Assembly (NCBI GenBank): GCA_963575745.1 | Contig: CAUYUJ010014627.1 | Span: 76,001 to 140,000 of the forward strand | Direction: 5' to 3' | Length of the DNA: 64,000 nucleotides | Source: Prorocentrum cordatum | Taxonomy: Eukaryota > Sar > Dinophyceae > Prorocentrales > Prorocentraceae | Part shown: positions 21,605 through 32,019 of the stretch, piece by piece | Numbering within the stretch: the first letter of the stretch is position 1 | Layout of the letters: each line of letters starts with the position of its first letter | The notes under the pieces: generated by a model | Seen by the model: only the letters and a program-made list of their open reading frames with translations | Database searches by the model: none | What the model was told of the DNA's origin: nothing | Program-made: the position numbers and the translations under genes

Positions 21605-22380
21605 GCGTTTAAGATCAGGATGTTCGCGCTCGAGGAGCCCCTGTCGTCGGAAGCGATGGCGGTCATGTTGCGTGCAACTTTGCTGATTTCCTGGAAGATA
21701 CCAGGTGTGCGGCTTCGACTAGCAGTCTGCATCTTGATGTGGGCACGCAGCGTACCCGACTGGTTTCGAATATTTCGTCTTCTTCGGTTTCTGCTTCAAC
21801 GGACATTTCTCTTTTGTCCCACGTGGTACAGGGGATCCGGGGTGGTTCAAAGCATGACGTCTGTGTTCGAGGAGCCCCTGTCGTCGGAGATGATGGAGCT
21901 CGCGTTGCGTGCGACCTTCCTGATTTCGCCGTTGATACCAGGTGTGTTTCCTCAACTTGCAGTCTGCAAAGGGATGCGGGCACCCTTGTTGCCCGAATGG
22001 ATTTGAGTGCGCCGTCTCTTCCGGTTTCTGCGTCGACGGGCGTCGAACTACGGTCCCTTGAGATAGTGGAGACCCCCCTGGCTCAGACACTGGCCCCATC
22101 CTGGAGGGGGCGGGCAGCTCGCCGCGTACTCACCTTGTTCGGCATCCCCCGTCGGCTGGGCCAGGCGGTTGGAGGCAGCCCGCTACTATTGCCCTTCTGT
22201 CCGCGTTGCCTGACTACTCGAGTCCGCGGTCTGGGGCGCGCATGGGAGACGGGCGGTCTCTTGGGGCACCGCGGGCTCATCAGCAAAACTCCGATGATGT
22301 AAAGACCCCTGTCGTGCGAGGTGCTGCTGGCGTCGCGCGCAACCCTGCCGCAGTTGGCACCAGGTGTACCCTTCAGGAGG
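21605..22380 (+). pseudogene. LINE linker with tandem 79-residue repeats
   Basis: Two in-frame units 237 bp (79 codons) apart read RGAPVVGSDGGHVAC and RGAPVVGDDGARVAC, each followed by a DF-x2-DTRC box and a second SVSAST or PVSAST box. A third, more decayed unit is visible at about 22298-22370 (TPVVRGAAGVARNPAAVGTR) in another frame, just before the endonuclease. The same DNA also gives an open frame with EEPLSSE repeats, but the DTRC frame fits the direction into the next domain. The repeat looks like an internal duplication of the ORF1-ORF2 linker. Its function is unknown. Confidence 0.55.
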
Positions 22381-23093
22381 TGGATGGATCCAAGCGCGTC
22401 CTCTACATGCGAAACTTGGGGGGCTGGGGTCCAGCTGCTCAGTCTGCATATCAAGCGCGCAAGGCTGATATGTGGGTCTTCCCAGAAACCCATGTCGAGG
22501 CTGCCTCGTCACATGGTTTGCTTCATGATTGGCGTGAGGCTGGCTGTGTGGGCGTCCTCGTGGCCTACGCCTTCAACGGCAAACAGATGGCGGGAGGTGT
22601 TGTCATGGGTGCCCTCGGGAGATTCCGCTTCCAATTCATGTGGCATTTGGAAGATTCTCGTTGGCCGAGCTGGTTTGCGTGACTTGGATCGTGGCCGCGA
22701 GGAGCCAGGTCTAGATGTTTCGTGATATGGCTATCCTCCAGCTCAGGGCCCAAGGTCGGGCTCTCCTGATTGTTGCATGTTACATGGCTTCGTCAGCAGG
22801 GCCCAAGATTAATGTTCCGAGGTTGGCGAACGCGGGGGCTTTCATCAGCGCAGTTCAGGGGCCTTGGATTGCCATTCGAGATTGGAACATAACCCCTCAG
22901 GAGTTGGCTTCTGCTGGGAGGTTGTCTCTTGTGAGTGGTGCGGCTGTGGTGCCGTCTATTATTCAGTGCATTTGTGCGCTGGGCAGTGGGCGTCTGCTGG
23001 ATTGCCTCGTGGCCTCGCAGCAGGCTCTTCCTTGGTTGTCTGGAGTTGAGGCTGACGTCGAGGCAGTCTGTGGAGCAGTTCGAAAGGCCCATT
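22380..23093 (+). pseudogene. LINE APE-type endonuclease domain, broken
   Basis: This domain nicks target DNA to prime reverse transcription. The N-terminal half (22380-22682) reads VLYMRNLGGWGPAA, then PETHVEAA, where the Glu (codon at 22485) matches the metal-binding Glu of APE endonucleases, and AGGVVMGA further on. A stop at 22680 and a frameshift separate it from the C-terminal half (22715-23093). That half carries WIAIRDWNITPQEL, with the catalytic Asp and Asn (about 22880-22888), followed by VVPSIIQ and RLLDCLVASQQALPW. The usual Gly before DWN is Arg here. The frame closes at 23093. Confidence 0.8.
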
Positions 23094-23342
23094 AAGGACG
23101 CCATGCGGCCCCCGATTTCGACATCAGCCGCGCCCGAGCGCGCCGCGCGCGAGCTCCCAGAAATTCCCACGCCCTGGCAGGCCGAGGGCCAAAGCTGATC
23201 CCGATAACGAACGGTCGGCAGCTCGCGCAGCAGCGGCGGCGGCGCGAGAGGCCAGGGCTGCCGACGCCCTGCCGACGGCGCCTTCTGCGCCGCGTGCCCG
23301 GGGCCTCCCCGTCGGAAACTTTGCGTCGAGAGCCCACCTCCC

Positions 23343-25412
23343 TTGCAGTATTCCTTCGTTGCAGACGAGGGTGGGGGTTCACGGATGATGACGAACCGAA
23401 TGATGTCCCTGGCGAGGGGGGGGGGCGAGCAGGCGGCCGTCCTTGACGCCGAGGTGGACACGTTCGATTCTATGAATGTTCTCCGCCAGATTGCTCAGCA
23501 GTCCTTAGCTTGTCAGTCGACGCCAGATGCGCCTTCAGCCATGGGCAGTCGCTTCGCCGAGTGGGTCTCTCAACTTGAATTGCGCTATGCCGAGTTGTAT
23601 AAGATTGGCCCGTTGGAAAGGGGAAACACTCTTAACGGGGCCGAGGTGGGGGGACCTCGTCGCGTTGCGTCTGCAGCATCGAGGCCCAACGCCGCCGCCG
23701 CCGACTCGAGTGCTCGGCGGCGGGCCACGGTGGCAAACCTCTTGGTCGCGTCGGTCTGGCAGGGGAGGGGTAGGGCTGGCCCCCTCGAGCTCGGCGTCTT
23801 CGCGACCAGCTTCGGAACCTGGCGGGGTCAATCCCTCTGCCTCAGACTGTTATCTTACCTGGTAGACGTCGTGATCGTTGGCTTCTTGGTCTTCGTGCTC
23901 TTGGGGGCGCGACGCCAGTGCGCGGGCGGCGCCCGCGGCGCGTCTGACCGGGCCCAACGGGCCGCGGCTCGGCAGCGGCAGCAGGCTTTTCGTGATTGGG
24001 TTTGCAAGCGATTTGTCCAAGGACGCGGGGGATTGCGCCGTGTTGTTCGCGACTCCAGGGCTGAAGTTTGCGAAGTGCGCATTGGTGGTGAGATTTCGTT
24101 GGGTGCTGCCTCTGCGATGGAGGCCGAGGCCCAGGCGTGGTCTGCCTCATGGGCTCTCGACGCTTTTGATGGCCAGCGGGCTCTGCGAGCATCGACGCGC
24201 GCTCGGGAACTGGCCGCGCGGCTGTCCTTGGACCCTCTCGCCCTGGAACAGCTCGAGGCCGCGCTGCAGCGCGCTTCGCCGCGCAAGGCGAGAGGTGTCG
24301 ACGCCGTCGGGCAGCGAGGCGCCTGGTGGCTACTGGAGTCGGACAGGGCCGCCCTGCTGGATTTCTGCGCGCAGTTGGGTCTCGGGTTGCACGGCCGCGG
24401 CAGCGGCCCACTGTGCTGGTCGTTATGCTTCGCAAGCCTGATGCGCGCAAGGGCCGCGCCATCGGATTGTTCGCCTGGCGGGCCGCCCGCGGAGTCGAAT
24501 GAGGTCTCGGCCCGCGGAGTCTCGGGCCCAGTCCCGCTCGGGCCCTCGGGGCGCCGCTTTCGGGGGCAACAGCGCCCTGCGCGAGGCATTGCTCAGGCGC
24601 CATGCTGGCGAAGTTGCTTCGTTTGCTTTGCTGCAGGAGTGTTGCTGAGCATCAGTGCGCTGAGACGTTGAAGCTTTCTATGATGCTGATAGGTGGGAAA
24701 ATGTCGTGGCTCGCGCCGTCGCGCCGGACTTTCCGCCGCGCCCCTCGGCCCTTGAAGGCGTCCCCCGCGCGGGGCCCAGGGCGCCGCGCGACGGGGGGCG
24801 CCGCGCCCCCCCCCCCCCTCGTCATTCCTCGCGGAGGCCTCGGGCCTGGAGTTCGGAGGGCCCCCGGCTTCTCGAAGTGTCAGATGTCTGAGAACAGCTC
24901 GTTAGTCATCCTTCGCGCTTGGATTGATGAGGTCACGCTGCGAGCTGAAGGCCCGCAGCGCGGTGTAATTCGTGAGTCGAGGCTGGCCTCGCGTTTGCCG
25001 AGCGCGCGGCCGAGCGGCTCACGCTTGCCAGTGAGTCGACGACTGTGGCATCTGAGCTTTCCGCGGCGCGAGAGATTCAAGCCGAGCTGGGGCCGAGCGG
25101 CGCCCAGGCGCGGGCGGCCTCGCTTGTAGCCGACCCTGGCATCGAGCGAGGAAGTGGGGTCTCTGGAGCCATGCCCGGGCATCCTGGTCGGAGTGGCAAG
25201 GCGCGGAGGCGCGCCCATCGAATTCATTGGCGGCAGTGGCTCCTAGGAAGATCGGGGCGCGTTCAGTCGTCGCTGGGGCTCGGCCGCAGGCTTCCCACGC
25301 TTGGAAGGATGCTGGGGTCGCGCCTGCGGCCCCCCAGCAGTGGCGACGAGCCCTGGCCAGAACTCTCGAGATAGGCGCAGCAGGACGCTGCCTCGAGACC
25401 TTGCTGGCACTC
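23343..25412 (+). pseudogene. LINE reverse transcriptase, broken
   Basis: The N-terminal extension reads AMGSRFAEWVSQLELRYAEL and AFRDWVCKRFVQGRGGL. Palm motifs follow: RKARGVDAVG (about 24287), then in a second frame VVMLRKPDARKGRAIGL (about 24420), then in a third frame DVEAFYDADRWENVV (from 24664), which is motif A with the first catalytic Asp. Two TGA codons precede motif A in its own frame. Motif C appears as AWIDEVTLRAEG (about 24917), where the expected YVDD-like box reads WIDE, so the second catalytic Asp is replaced. A thumb/connection relic AGRCLETLLAL ends at 25412. At least four frame changes make the enzyme inactive. Confidence 0.78.
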
Positions 25413-25559
25413 TAGGTGTGAGACAAGGGGCACTGTGTTTTTTCTATTGTTCCAGCTATTGGATTCTTGGTTTTCATATTGTGGCCATTATTTATGATGC
25501 AGTTGCCCCTAGGATGCGAAAGTCTTGGACGGGCACTGTTGACCGCATCGGGTCCAAGG

Positions 25560-25735
25560 GGCCTCAGAGTAGGCGGCGCAATATTCGGGGTCCCGTCGCG
25601 GCAGCGGTAGCAGCCATGACGGCCCTGGGATGGGAACTCGATGGCCCGTGGTCTTGGGCCTCCTTCTGTGGGCGATGTGTTCCAAGTGACCGACAAGCCC
25701 CGGCCTCAGTATTATATGACGTCGGACCTTAGGAA
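25560..25735 (+). pseudogene. LINE post-RT linker fragment
   Basis: The peptide ALGWELDGPWSWASFCG resembles the spacer between RT and RNase H in related LINEs (Leu-Gly-Trp and Gly-Pro-Trp boxes). It ends at a TAG near 25730. No catalytic motif is present. Confidence 0.45.
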
Positions 25736-26421
25736 GGATATTTATCTTAGTATTCAGGGTCAGCTGTGGGCTTTCGCAGTTTTGGCATTGCCGGGGCTTC
25801 CGGGGCGGGGCTGACCACGCTGTTGCCTGGCGGCACCTCGCTTCGCCGCTGAGGAAATCGACGCAGCGATGGGGGGTGCTTCGCTCTGAGCTTGCAGGCG
25901 CTACCTGGGCCCGATCGCGGATCGCCGCCCGCGGCGGCGAGGGAACGGACGCGCGTCTTCGATGCGAGGGCGCGCCTGAGTTTGTCATGCAATTCGGAAT
26001 TCCAGGAAATCTCAGATGCCTCCTCGAGGCGCGCGCGGGGCCCTGGCGGCCCCCGAGCTTCCGCGTTTCTGGCTTCGCGGCCTCGCTCCTCGGCCCTCGA
26101 CCTCGCGCCGCCCCCCCCCCCCCCCCCCCGGGCAGCCCCATCCCCCTTGCCGCGGTTGCGTTTCCTGCGGGGGGAATTGCGTCCGGGGCGCGGGCGATGC
26201 GAGCGGCGGGAAATTCTCGATGGATGAGCGTCTGAGGGGCGCGGCGTGGGGCGTCGCGGCGCTTGGCCATGATGCTTTTAATGGCCCCCCCGCGCGCGTC
26301 CGACGCAGGCCTCGAGTTTTCGCGCGGAGGGGGGGCGCTCGTGCATAGTCTGTAAACCGTGAGGGGCTGAGGGCTTTCCTTTCGTTTTTGGGGGCCTCCC
26401 CTACCAATTCGTGCTTGGGGT

Positions 26422-26742
26422 TTGCGGCGGATCCTGGATATGTTTCCCGAGGGTTTGCTCGGGCCCAGGCCGGTTTCCATGGCGCATTCTGAACCGCGTC
26501 GATCTGCGGCGTCGCGTTCAGTGCTCAGTGGGGGGCGGGGCGCGGCTCTTCTCCAGATCCCGAGTCATCTCAGCCACGAGGAGGCGATCCAGAGGGGCCT
26601 GAATCCTGGGGTGGTGTTGGCGAATGCGGTCGCGGACCAGGTCGTTGGCCACTTCGCCACCCTCGTTCGGGTCCGCTATGGCCAGTCTGCCACTGTTAAT
26701 TTCGCCGACAGCTTTGCTCGCAAGGTGCAGAAGTCAGCGTGA
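26422..26742 (+). pseudogene. LINE RNase H-like C-terminal part
   Basis: The frame reads IPSHLSHEEAIQRGL and then NAVADQVVGHFATLV. In related elements the boxes are PSH, RGL and N-x-xAD, so the conserved His and Asp are still visible. The N-terminal half of an RNase H fold, with its first catalytic Asp, was not found; the region 25750-26400 carries G/C-rich insertions and no clear match. Confidence 0.6.
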
Positions 26743-26849
26743 TCGAGGATGCTCATGAGAGAGACGAGCGTCGCCCTCCGCGTGTTCTAGCGGTGCCCGT
26801 TAGGCAATCAGCTCGGCAGGCCCTTGGAACAGTTGGCCTCAACACTCAG

Positions 26850-27180
26850 CAGCAATGCCTTATGATACGCGGTGCTTTTGCGCAGTGCCAGGTTTGTGGG
26901 TGTTCGGCGTCTTCGAGTTGCGTCTTGGCCCTCTTGAAGTCTCCATGCGCCCCTATAGTCTGGTTTGGTGCGGTCTTTCGCCCTTCGGCTTCAGTGTGCG
27001 TGAAGAGTCGTCTTATGCATCCTTCCCACGATGTGGCCTATGGGCCAGAAGCCAACATTTCGTGGTGCCTCACGCGCGGGGCCTACAGTACTCAGCACCT
27101 CCGCGATTTCGGGACAGAATGTAGTCGTATACTCAAGAAAACAGCGGTTCAGAATTTGAAGACGACTGCTGCTGGCAAGG
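26850..27180 (+). pseudogene. LINE C-terminal zinc-finger segment
   Basis: The frame carries CQVCGCSASS, then HDVAYG and ISWCLTRGAYSTQHLRDFG ending in EC. Related LINE tails have WC-x2-CGAY followed by a distal Cys; here the second Cys of the pair is Arg. The same type of tail is present on the minus strand at 29776-29946, where the pair is intact. Confidence 0.65.
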
Positions 27181-27241
27181 TCCTTGGCAGTCATGGTTTT
27201 TTTGGGGGGTCAGGCAGGAGAGAGCGTGGGAGCGGGAAGTG

Positions 27242-27260
27242 CGGGGAGAGAGGGAGAGAG

Positions 27261-27320
<60 letters not shown>

Positions 27321-27326
27321 GAGAGT
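27242..27326 (+). repeat. (GA)n array, possible LINE tail
   Basis: GAGAGA with GAAAGAAAG interruptions runs for about 85 bp. It begins about 90 bp after the last LINE coding motif. Confidence 0.9.
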
Positions 27327-27714
27327 GGCGAGCGCGGTGCCCCCCCTGCGTCGCACGGCGACGGACGCCTCACGCGACGCGATGACCGTCGTGGGCGGGC
27401 GCGCCACCCGCCGCCGCCCCGTTTCCGCCCCAGCCCATCCGCATTTCCTTGTGTCCCGACTGCAGCCCAGGTAGCTTTGTTGCCTCGGCTGCTCTTGTAC
27501 CCCTTCGAAGTTCATCGAGAGTGCTCGCAAATTATCCTCCCACCTCTTCTTCCCCCTCCTCATCCTCCCCCTCCTCCCCCTTCCTCCGCATCCTCCATCC
27601 GTTTCCCTTGTAGATGCCTGACCGCCAGACGTGTCGGGTGGACGACCGGCCGGGCGTTTCGCCCGAGATTTGCACCCCATGATCGTGAAGCACGAACTTC
27701 CCCTCAGCTGCAAT
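27327..27714. other. No recognisable gene; short CCT-rich run
   Basis: A CCTCCTC/CCCCCTC-rich run lies at about 27536-27600. Nothing else is visible. Confidence 0.4.
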
Positions 27715-28170
27715 AGTGGAGCACGGGTTGTTTCCAAAATGGGGCCCTCGCCCTAGCTCGCATTCCTTCTAAAAGCCTGCCACAGCTACAGTTGTTTTCA
27801 AACTGGGGCTCTCGCCTTAGCGCCCATTCGTTCTAGAAGTTTGTGACAGTTACAGATGAACGACGGCTCCTTTTCGAAATGTTTTTTGCGTGAAATTCTT
27901 GGAAATTGCAACACAAGATCGAGCGTATATACCAACTGCACGGATAGAGGGCGGCTTCTTTTCAAGATGGAGTCCCCGCTTGAGCTTTCTCCGAAGTGCA
28001 TTGCCAGAAGCGTAAGTCTGTCCATGGGTCACGCGGATTAGGACGGCTCTGCTCTTCAGGACAAGTCTCTTGTTGGACACTTCGGTGTACTGGGTGATCA
28101 TGCAGCTGTTCATTCCGTACTACCCGCTACAAGGAAGGACCGGGGCTCCTGTACAGAATGGGGCTTTCGC
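27715..28170 (-). repeat. Dispersed repeat D, minus orientation
   Basis: Degenerate 75-100 bp units contain GGGGCTCTCGCC, TTTTCAAA/TTTTCAAG boxes and CACGGATAGAGGGCGGCT. They are the complement of units at 30.1-30.5 kb (CCCTCTATCCGTG, GTTTTGAAC, TCAGGCGAGA). Confidence 0.75.
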
Positions 28171-29775
28171 ATCAATGGCCCGGCCCCGCGCGAATCCCAA
28201 CGTCTGTGATGTCGGCCCGCATCAAGATCAGGGTGCCCATGGTCACATGTTGTTTGGATGATGCTTCGGATAACGGCACGACGGATGGCGAGGATGACGG
28301 AGGGGGTACGTAGTTGCTGGAAGTTGACGTAACCAGAAGATCCACGTGTCCAGTCTGGACATCACCAGAGAAGCGCGAAGCAGGCCGCGAAGCAACAAAA
28401 CGAAGAGGGAGTCGAGGATCATGCCACTATTGCAACGCCCGCTCTGCATCACAAGGCTTTTTTGATTGAGGGGCGTCGCATACAGTAGTGAGAAAGTCAA
28501 GGCGTTCGAGGCAAAAGTGCAGCATCTTGAAGATGTGGTTCGATCCCTGGTCTCGAGCGGCGTTCATCATAGTAAATCTGGCTACTGCAGTGGAACTTCC
28601 TTTCCATTCGGCGTTTCAGCTGTCCAGCTGTATGGTTGTTTTCGCGAAGAGGTGGAGCACGCACGCTTTAGATTGTGAGACCTGCAAGGAAAACCAGCTG
28701 ACGAGACGATCGGTGACTTTTCAATTTTGAAGCGAACCTGCAATGACGTGCACGACGAGATTGAATGTTGATTGAATTGCACTGGCGACAACGGGGATCA
28801 CGCGGGCGCGGAGGAGGTTGAGGCCGAGCATTTGCACGGAAACAACATGATTGTCGTTTGCACTGTCGAATGACCTGGCAACAACGACGCGGTTATTGTG
28901 CAGAAGCATACTTTCAGATTTTGTGTTTTTCCTGCTGGGGCCTTAGAACATGGGCATGGGCATGCTGGCGCTGCGGGTATTACTGCACCTTGGCACGCCT
29001 TTGTCACGGGCGCTGGAAGGGATACCAGCTCATATCATTGCGATTGGGAGTGGTTGCATGTATTGTTGTTGTGCGTTCTGCCTGGCGGTGGCGTGCCCTC
29101 GCATCATGTTCGGTAAGCGCTGTGGTTCCCGCGTCGTCCTTGGCGCTTGGCCCCAGCGCGTCGACCCGTGCAGTGCTGCGACGCGAACGGGAAGGTCCAG
29201 GCATGCGGCCAGCACGCTCGTCATCGCCACCGGGTGCCCCCCCAGATCACTCCTGACTTGGATCGTGACCCCATTCGCGTTTCGTGCTCGTCCTCGCCCT
29301 TCCCTCGCCCTCTTGTCGACCTCGCGGCAAGCTCGGTCGACAGCCGGTCCAGCCGCACCTCCGAACCATGTTCTGCCAAGGGTCGAGCGAGAACCTGATT
29401 CTTAGACAGGGGTCGTCCATCAGTGTAGTTAGCTTGGTGCAGTAAAGCTTCATGAGATCTGAAGGCGAGAGTCACATTTCGAAATCGGCCAGCCGTCCGT
29501 CCGTGTATTTGTCGGGCTTTTCTAGCTTCAGGGTTAGGGCGCGAGGAAGTCTCAAGCAAGACGCCCGGCCCACCCTACTGGTCCTTTCAGTTGCGCGAGT
29601 TCGGTAAAGAGGACAGATGCTTGAGGTTGGGTGTGAGGGGGTGGAGAAGGCGGATTCGGCTGGATTCGGCAGACCTGATCAAGTTCCCAATGTGCGCTGA
29701 ATGGGGAGCCGACGAAAGGAAGCCGCACGATTCTCCAGGTCTGTCCTGGGGGACATGGGGCAGCATAAGAAAAAT
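28171..29775. other. No recognisable gene
   Basis: Lower GC than the window average over much of this stretch. Open frames of up to about 150 codons exist but have no domain and conflict between strands. Confidence 0.4.
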
Positions 29776-29946
29776 CGATTCGTGGTGGGGTGACGCCCTT
29801 CCCCTCACCCGCTTCAAACGCTCAGAGGTCTTCCGAGGGTCACCCCCAGGACACTTGGACAGAAGCACGATCCATTTGTCGGTTGCGTACCTCGCGCAGC
29901 GACCGCAGAATACCACTCCAGGGAGGCTTGCCGCGCGGTGGCCCAG
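29776..29946 (-). pseudogene. LINE 3' end fragment, minus strand
   Basis: The minus-strand peptide contains VVFCGRCARYATDK, then LLSKCPGG and RLKRVRGRASPHH. This is the C-terminal C-x2-C zinc-finger tail found in dinoflagellate-type LINE ORF2 proteins (Cys pair, distal Cys-Pro-Gly, then basic Leu-Arg segment). Only about 55 codons are recognisable. It is a separate fragment from the plus-strand LINE, whose own tail lies at 26850-27180, and probably derives from a different copy. The frame remains open to 29587 but that part looks unrelated. Confidence 0.6.
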
Positions 29947-30099
29947 GGCTCGGGCCCGCTTGAACCAAAGTAAACGCTACATGTACCAACGCTGTTGTAA
30001 CACAGTTTCCGTCCCAAGGCCCCCCCACTCCTACGCCCCCGACAATATTTGTTTTTCCGCTGCGCGAAGCACCCCCTTGAAAGACGAGCGCCCGATGAG

Positions 30100-30490
30100 C
30101 CCGCAATTCGGACGGGAGCCCGGTTTTGAAAGAGGCTGCCCTTTGGAGCCGTAGGTTTCGAGGGAGTGTTGAGCGGCAGTCCCAGTGTACAAAGGAACCG
30201 CCCTGCATCAGTGCAATTGCCGCTGGCCATTAGATCGGAAGACGCTCTCAGGCGAGATCCCCGTTTTGAACATGAATCGCCCTCTATCCGTGTGCTTAGC
30301 TGTTGCGAAATTCCTTACGGCTGTAACTCACATTCAAGGTGTCTCAGGCGACAGCCACATTTTGAACAGGAGCCGCCATCCATCCGTGTAACTGGTGCCC
30401 AAGTTGTATAGTTCTGACAACAGTGTTTGAAGAAGTGTCTGGTGAGGACCGCATGTTATAAGGAATTGTCCTCCATCCGCGTAATGGTTC
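30100..30490 (+). repeat. Dispersed repeat D, plus orientation
   Basis: Units carry TCTCAGGCGAGA or TCTCAGGCGACA, a TTTTGAAC box, and CCATCCGTGTAAC or CTATCCGTGTGC. The TTTTGAA boxes sit near 30124, 30265 and 30359. Confidence 0.8.
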
Positions 30491-30539
30491 CCAACTTTGC
30501 TGTGTATTAGGTCTTCGTTTTGAAGTCACAGCGCCGCGC

Positions 30540-30660
30540 CCCTCCTCCTCCTCCTCCTTCTTCCAACCTCCCCATCCTCTCATCCTTTTCATTCGCATCA
30601 TCCCCCTCGCCGTCAGCATCACCGTCTTCGTCGTCAGCATCATCGTGTTCATACTCGTTA
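30540..30660 (+). repeat. CTC/CAT-rich low-complexity stretch
   Basis: A CCTCCTCCTCC run is followed by GTCAGCATCA/GTCGTCAGCATC words. Confidence 0.75.
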
Positions 30661-30777
30661 CCGCCACCAGCATCCTCCCCACCGTCTCGTCACATCCCTC
30701 GCACGTTCCGCTGCTCCACAGGGGGCTCCACCGAAGGCCCAGTGGCTGCGTCCGCATGACATCACCCCGCCCATTTC

Positions 30778-31560
30778 GGCACACCCCTCACCCGTTTCGT
30801 GACCCCATATGGAGCTCCACCGAAGGCCTTAGTGGTTGCGTTCGCATGGCGCCGCCGCGCCCGTTTCGGCACACCCCTCACCCGTTTCGTGGTCCCCATA
30901 TATGGAGCTCCACCGACGGCGCCAGAGGCTGAGTTCAAATGGTGGCCCGCCCCACTTCGGCAGATCCCTCACACGTTTCGTGGCCTCATGGGAAGCTCCA
31001 CCGAAGGTCCGAGTGGCTGGGTTCATACGGCGCCTCGGGTCAATGTCGGCACACCTATCAAGGCCCCAGTGGCAGGGTTCGCATGGCGCCTAGGGTCCAC
31101 TTCGGCACACCCCTTACACGCTTCGTGACCCCATAGGGAGCTCCACCGAAGCTCCTAGTGGCAGGGTTCGCATGATGACTCGGGTCCATTTCGGCAGACC
31201 CCTTTCACGTTTCGCGGCCCCATCGGGAGCTCAACCGAAGGCGCCACAGGCTGGGTTCGCATGGCGCCTCGGGTCCTTTCCGGCAGACTCCCCACACGCT
31301 TCGTGGCCCCCTAGGGAGCTCAACCGAAGGCCTCATTGGCAGGGTTCTCACAATTGCTCGGGCCCATTTCGGCACACTCCTCACCCGTTTCGCGGCCCCA
31401 TACTATGGAGGTCAACCGAAGGCTCCAGTGGCAGGGTCCGCATGGTGACGCGGGTCCACTTCGGCAGATCCTTCACGCTGCGTGGCCCCATGGGGAGCTC
31501 CACCGAAGGCCCCAGTGGCTGTGGCCGCATGTCGTTGCCTCGCTCATCAGCTCACGTTTC
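30778..31560 (+). repeat. Minisatellite E, locus 2, ~90 bp period
   Basis: Units starting GGCACACCCCTCACCCGTTT or GGCAGA variants recur at about 30778, 30868, 30958, 31046, 31104, 31194, 31283, 31373 and 31461. Each also holds GGGAGCTCCACCGAAGG and GGTTCGCATGG. One unit (31046) is shortened to about 58 bp. Confidence 0.9.
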
Positions 31561-31679
31561 GCGAAACGTTCAGGGTGCAAGGGTACCCTCAATGCGCTCT
31601 TGTGTTTGCAGCAATCCTGTTTGTAGTCGCCACTCGTGTGCAAAGGGTTCGGTTCTTCGCCAGGTGTTTTTTTTGTCAA

Positions 31680-31870
31680 CGAGTGCGCACGCGGCGCCCA
31701 GGCGAGAGCACAATTTTGAAAGTTTACCGCCCTCCAACCGTGTGACCGCTTCATTGTTAGAACGCGTGGGTGCGGCGCCAATGCCAGAACCCCATTTGGG
31801 AAGCGGACAGCCCTCCACCAATACGGTTGTCGGGAGTGTTACGCTTCAAGATCGTAAACGGTGAGGAAGT
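31680..31870 (+). repeat. Dispersed repeat D, plus orientation, short
   Basis: It has GGCGAGAGCACAATTTTGAA, GCCCTCCAACCGTGTGACCG and, at the end, GAGGAAGTCTCAGGCAGCAC, the last linking repeat D to the repeat C word GGAAGTCTCAGGCG. Confidence 0.75.
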
Positions 31871-32019
31871 CTCAGGCAGCACGTTTGGTGGTCCGAAAGG
31901 GGGGATGTATTCCCCAAGCGGTGCTTTCACTTGGGGGTTCTCGCTGGGCTTACTTCAGCACTTGGACGGGAGCGAGGATTTTCCGCGCTCCCACCCGCTT
32001 GCGCTCGCGGGCGCCCCGT

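Larger units (their letters stand above)
20101..27150 (+). mobile_element. Decayed LINE-type retrotransposon
   Basis: Relics of a complete LINE follow one another in the right order on the plus strand: an ORF1-like coiled-coil protein, a linker with tandem amino-acid repeats, an APE-type endonuclease, a reverse transcriptase, an RNase H-like part and a C-terminal zinc-finger segment. The whole spans about 7.0 kb. The coding frame changes at least six times and several in-frame stops are present, so the copy is dead. A (GA)n run at 27242-27326 lies just past the last coding motif and may be the 3' tail. The 5' boundary is uncertain; the first ATG used is at 20101. Related LINEs with the same ETH, DWN and zinc-finger signatures are, to my knowledge, common in dinoflagellates. 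Confidence 0.8.
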
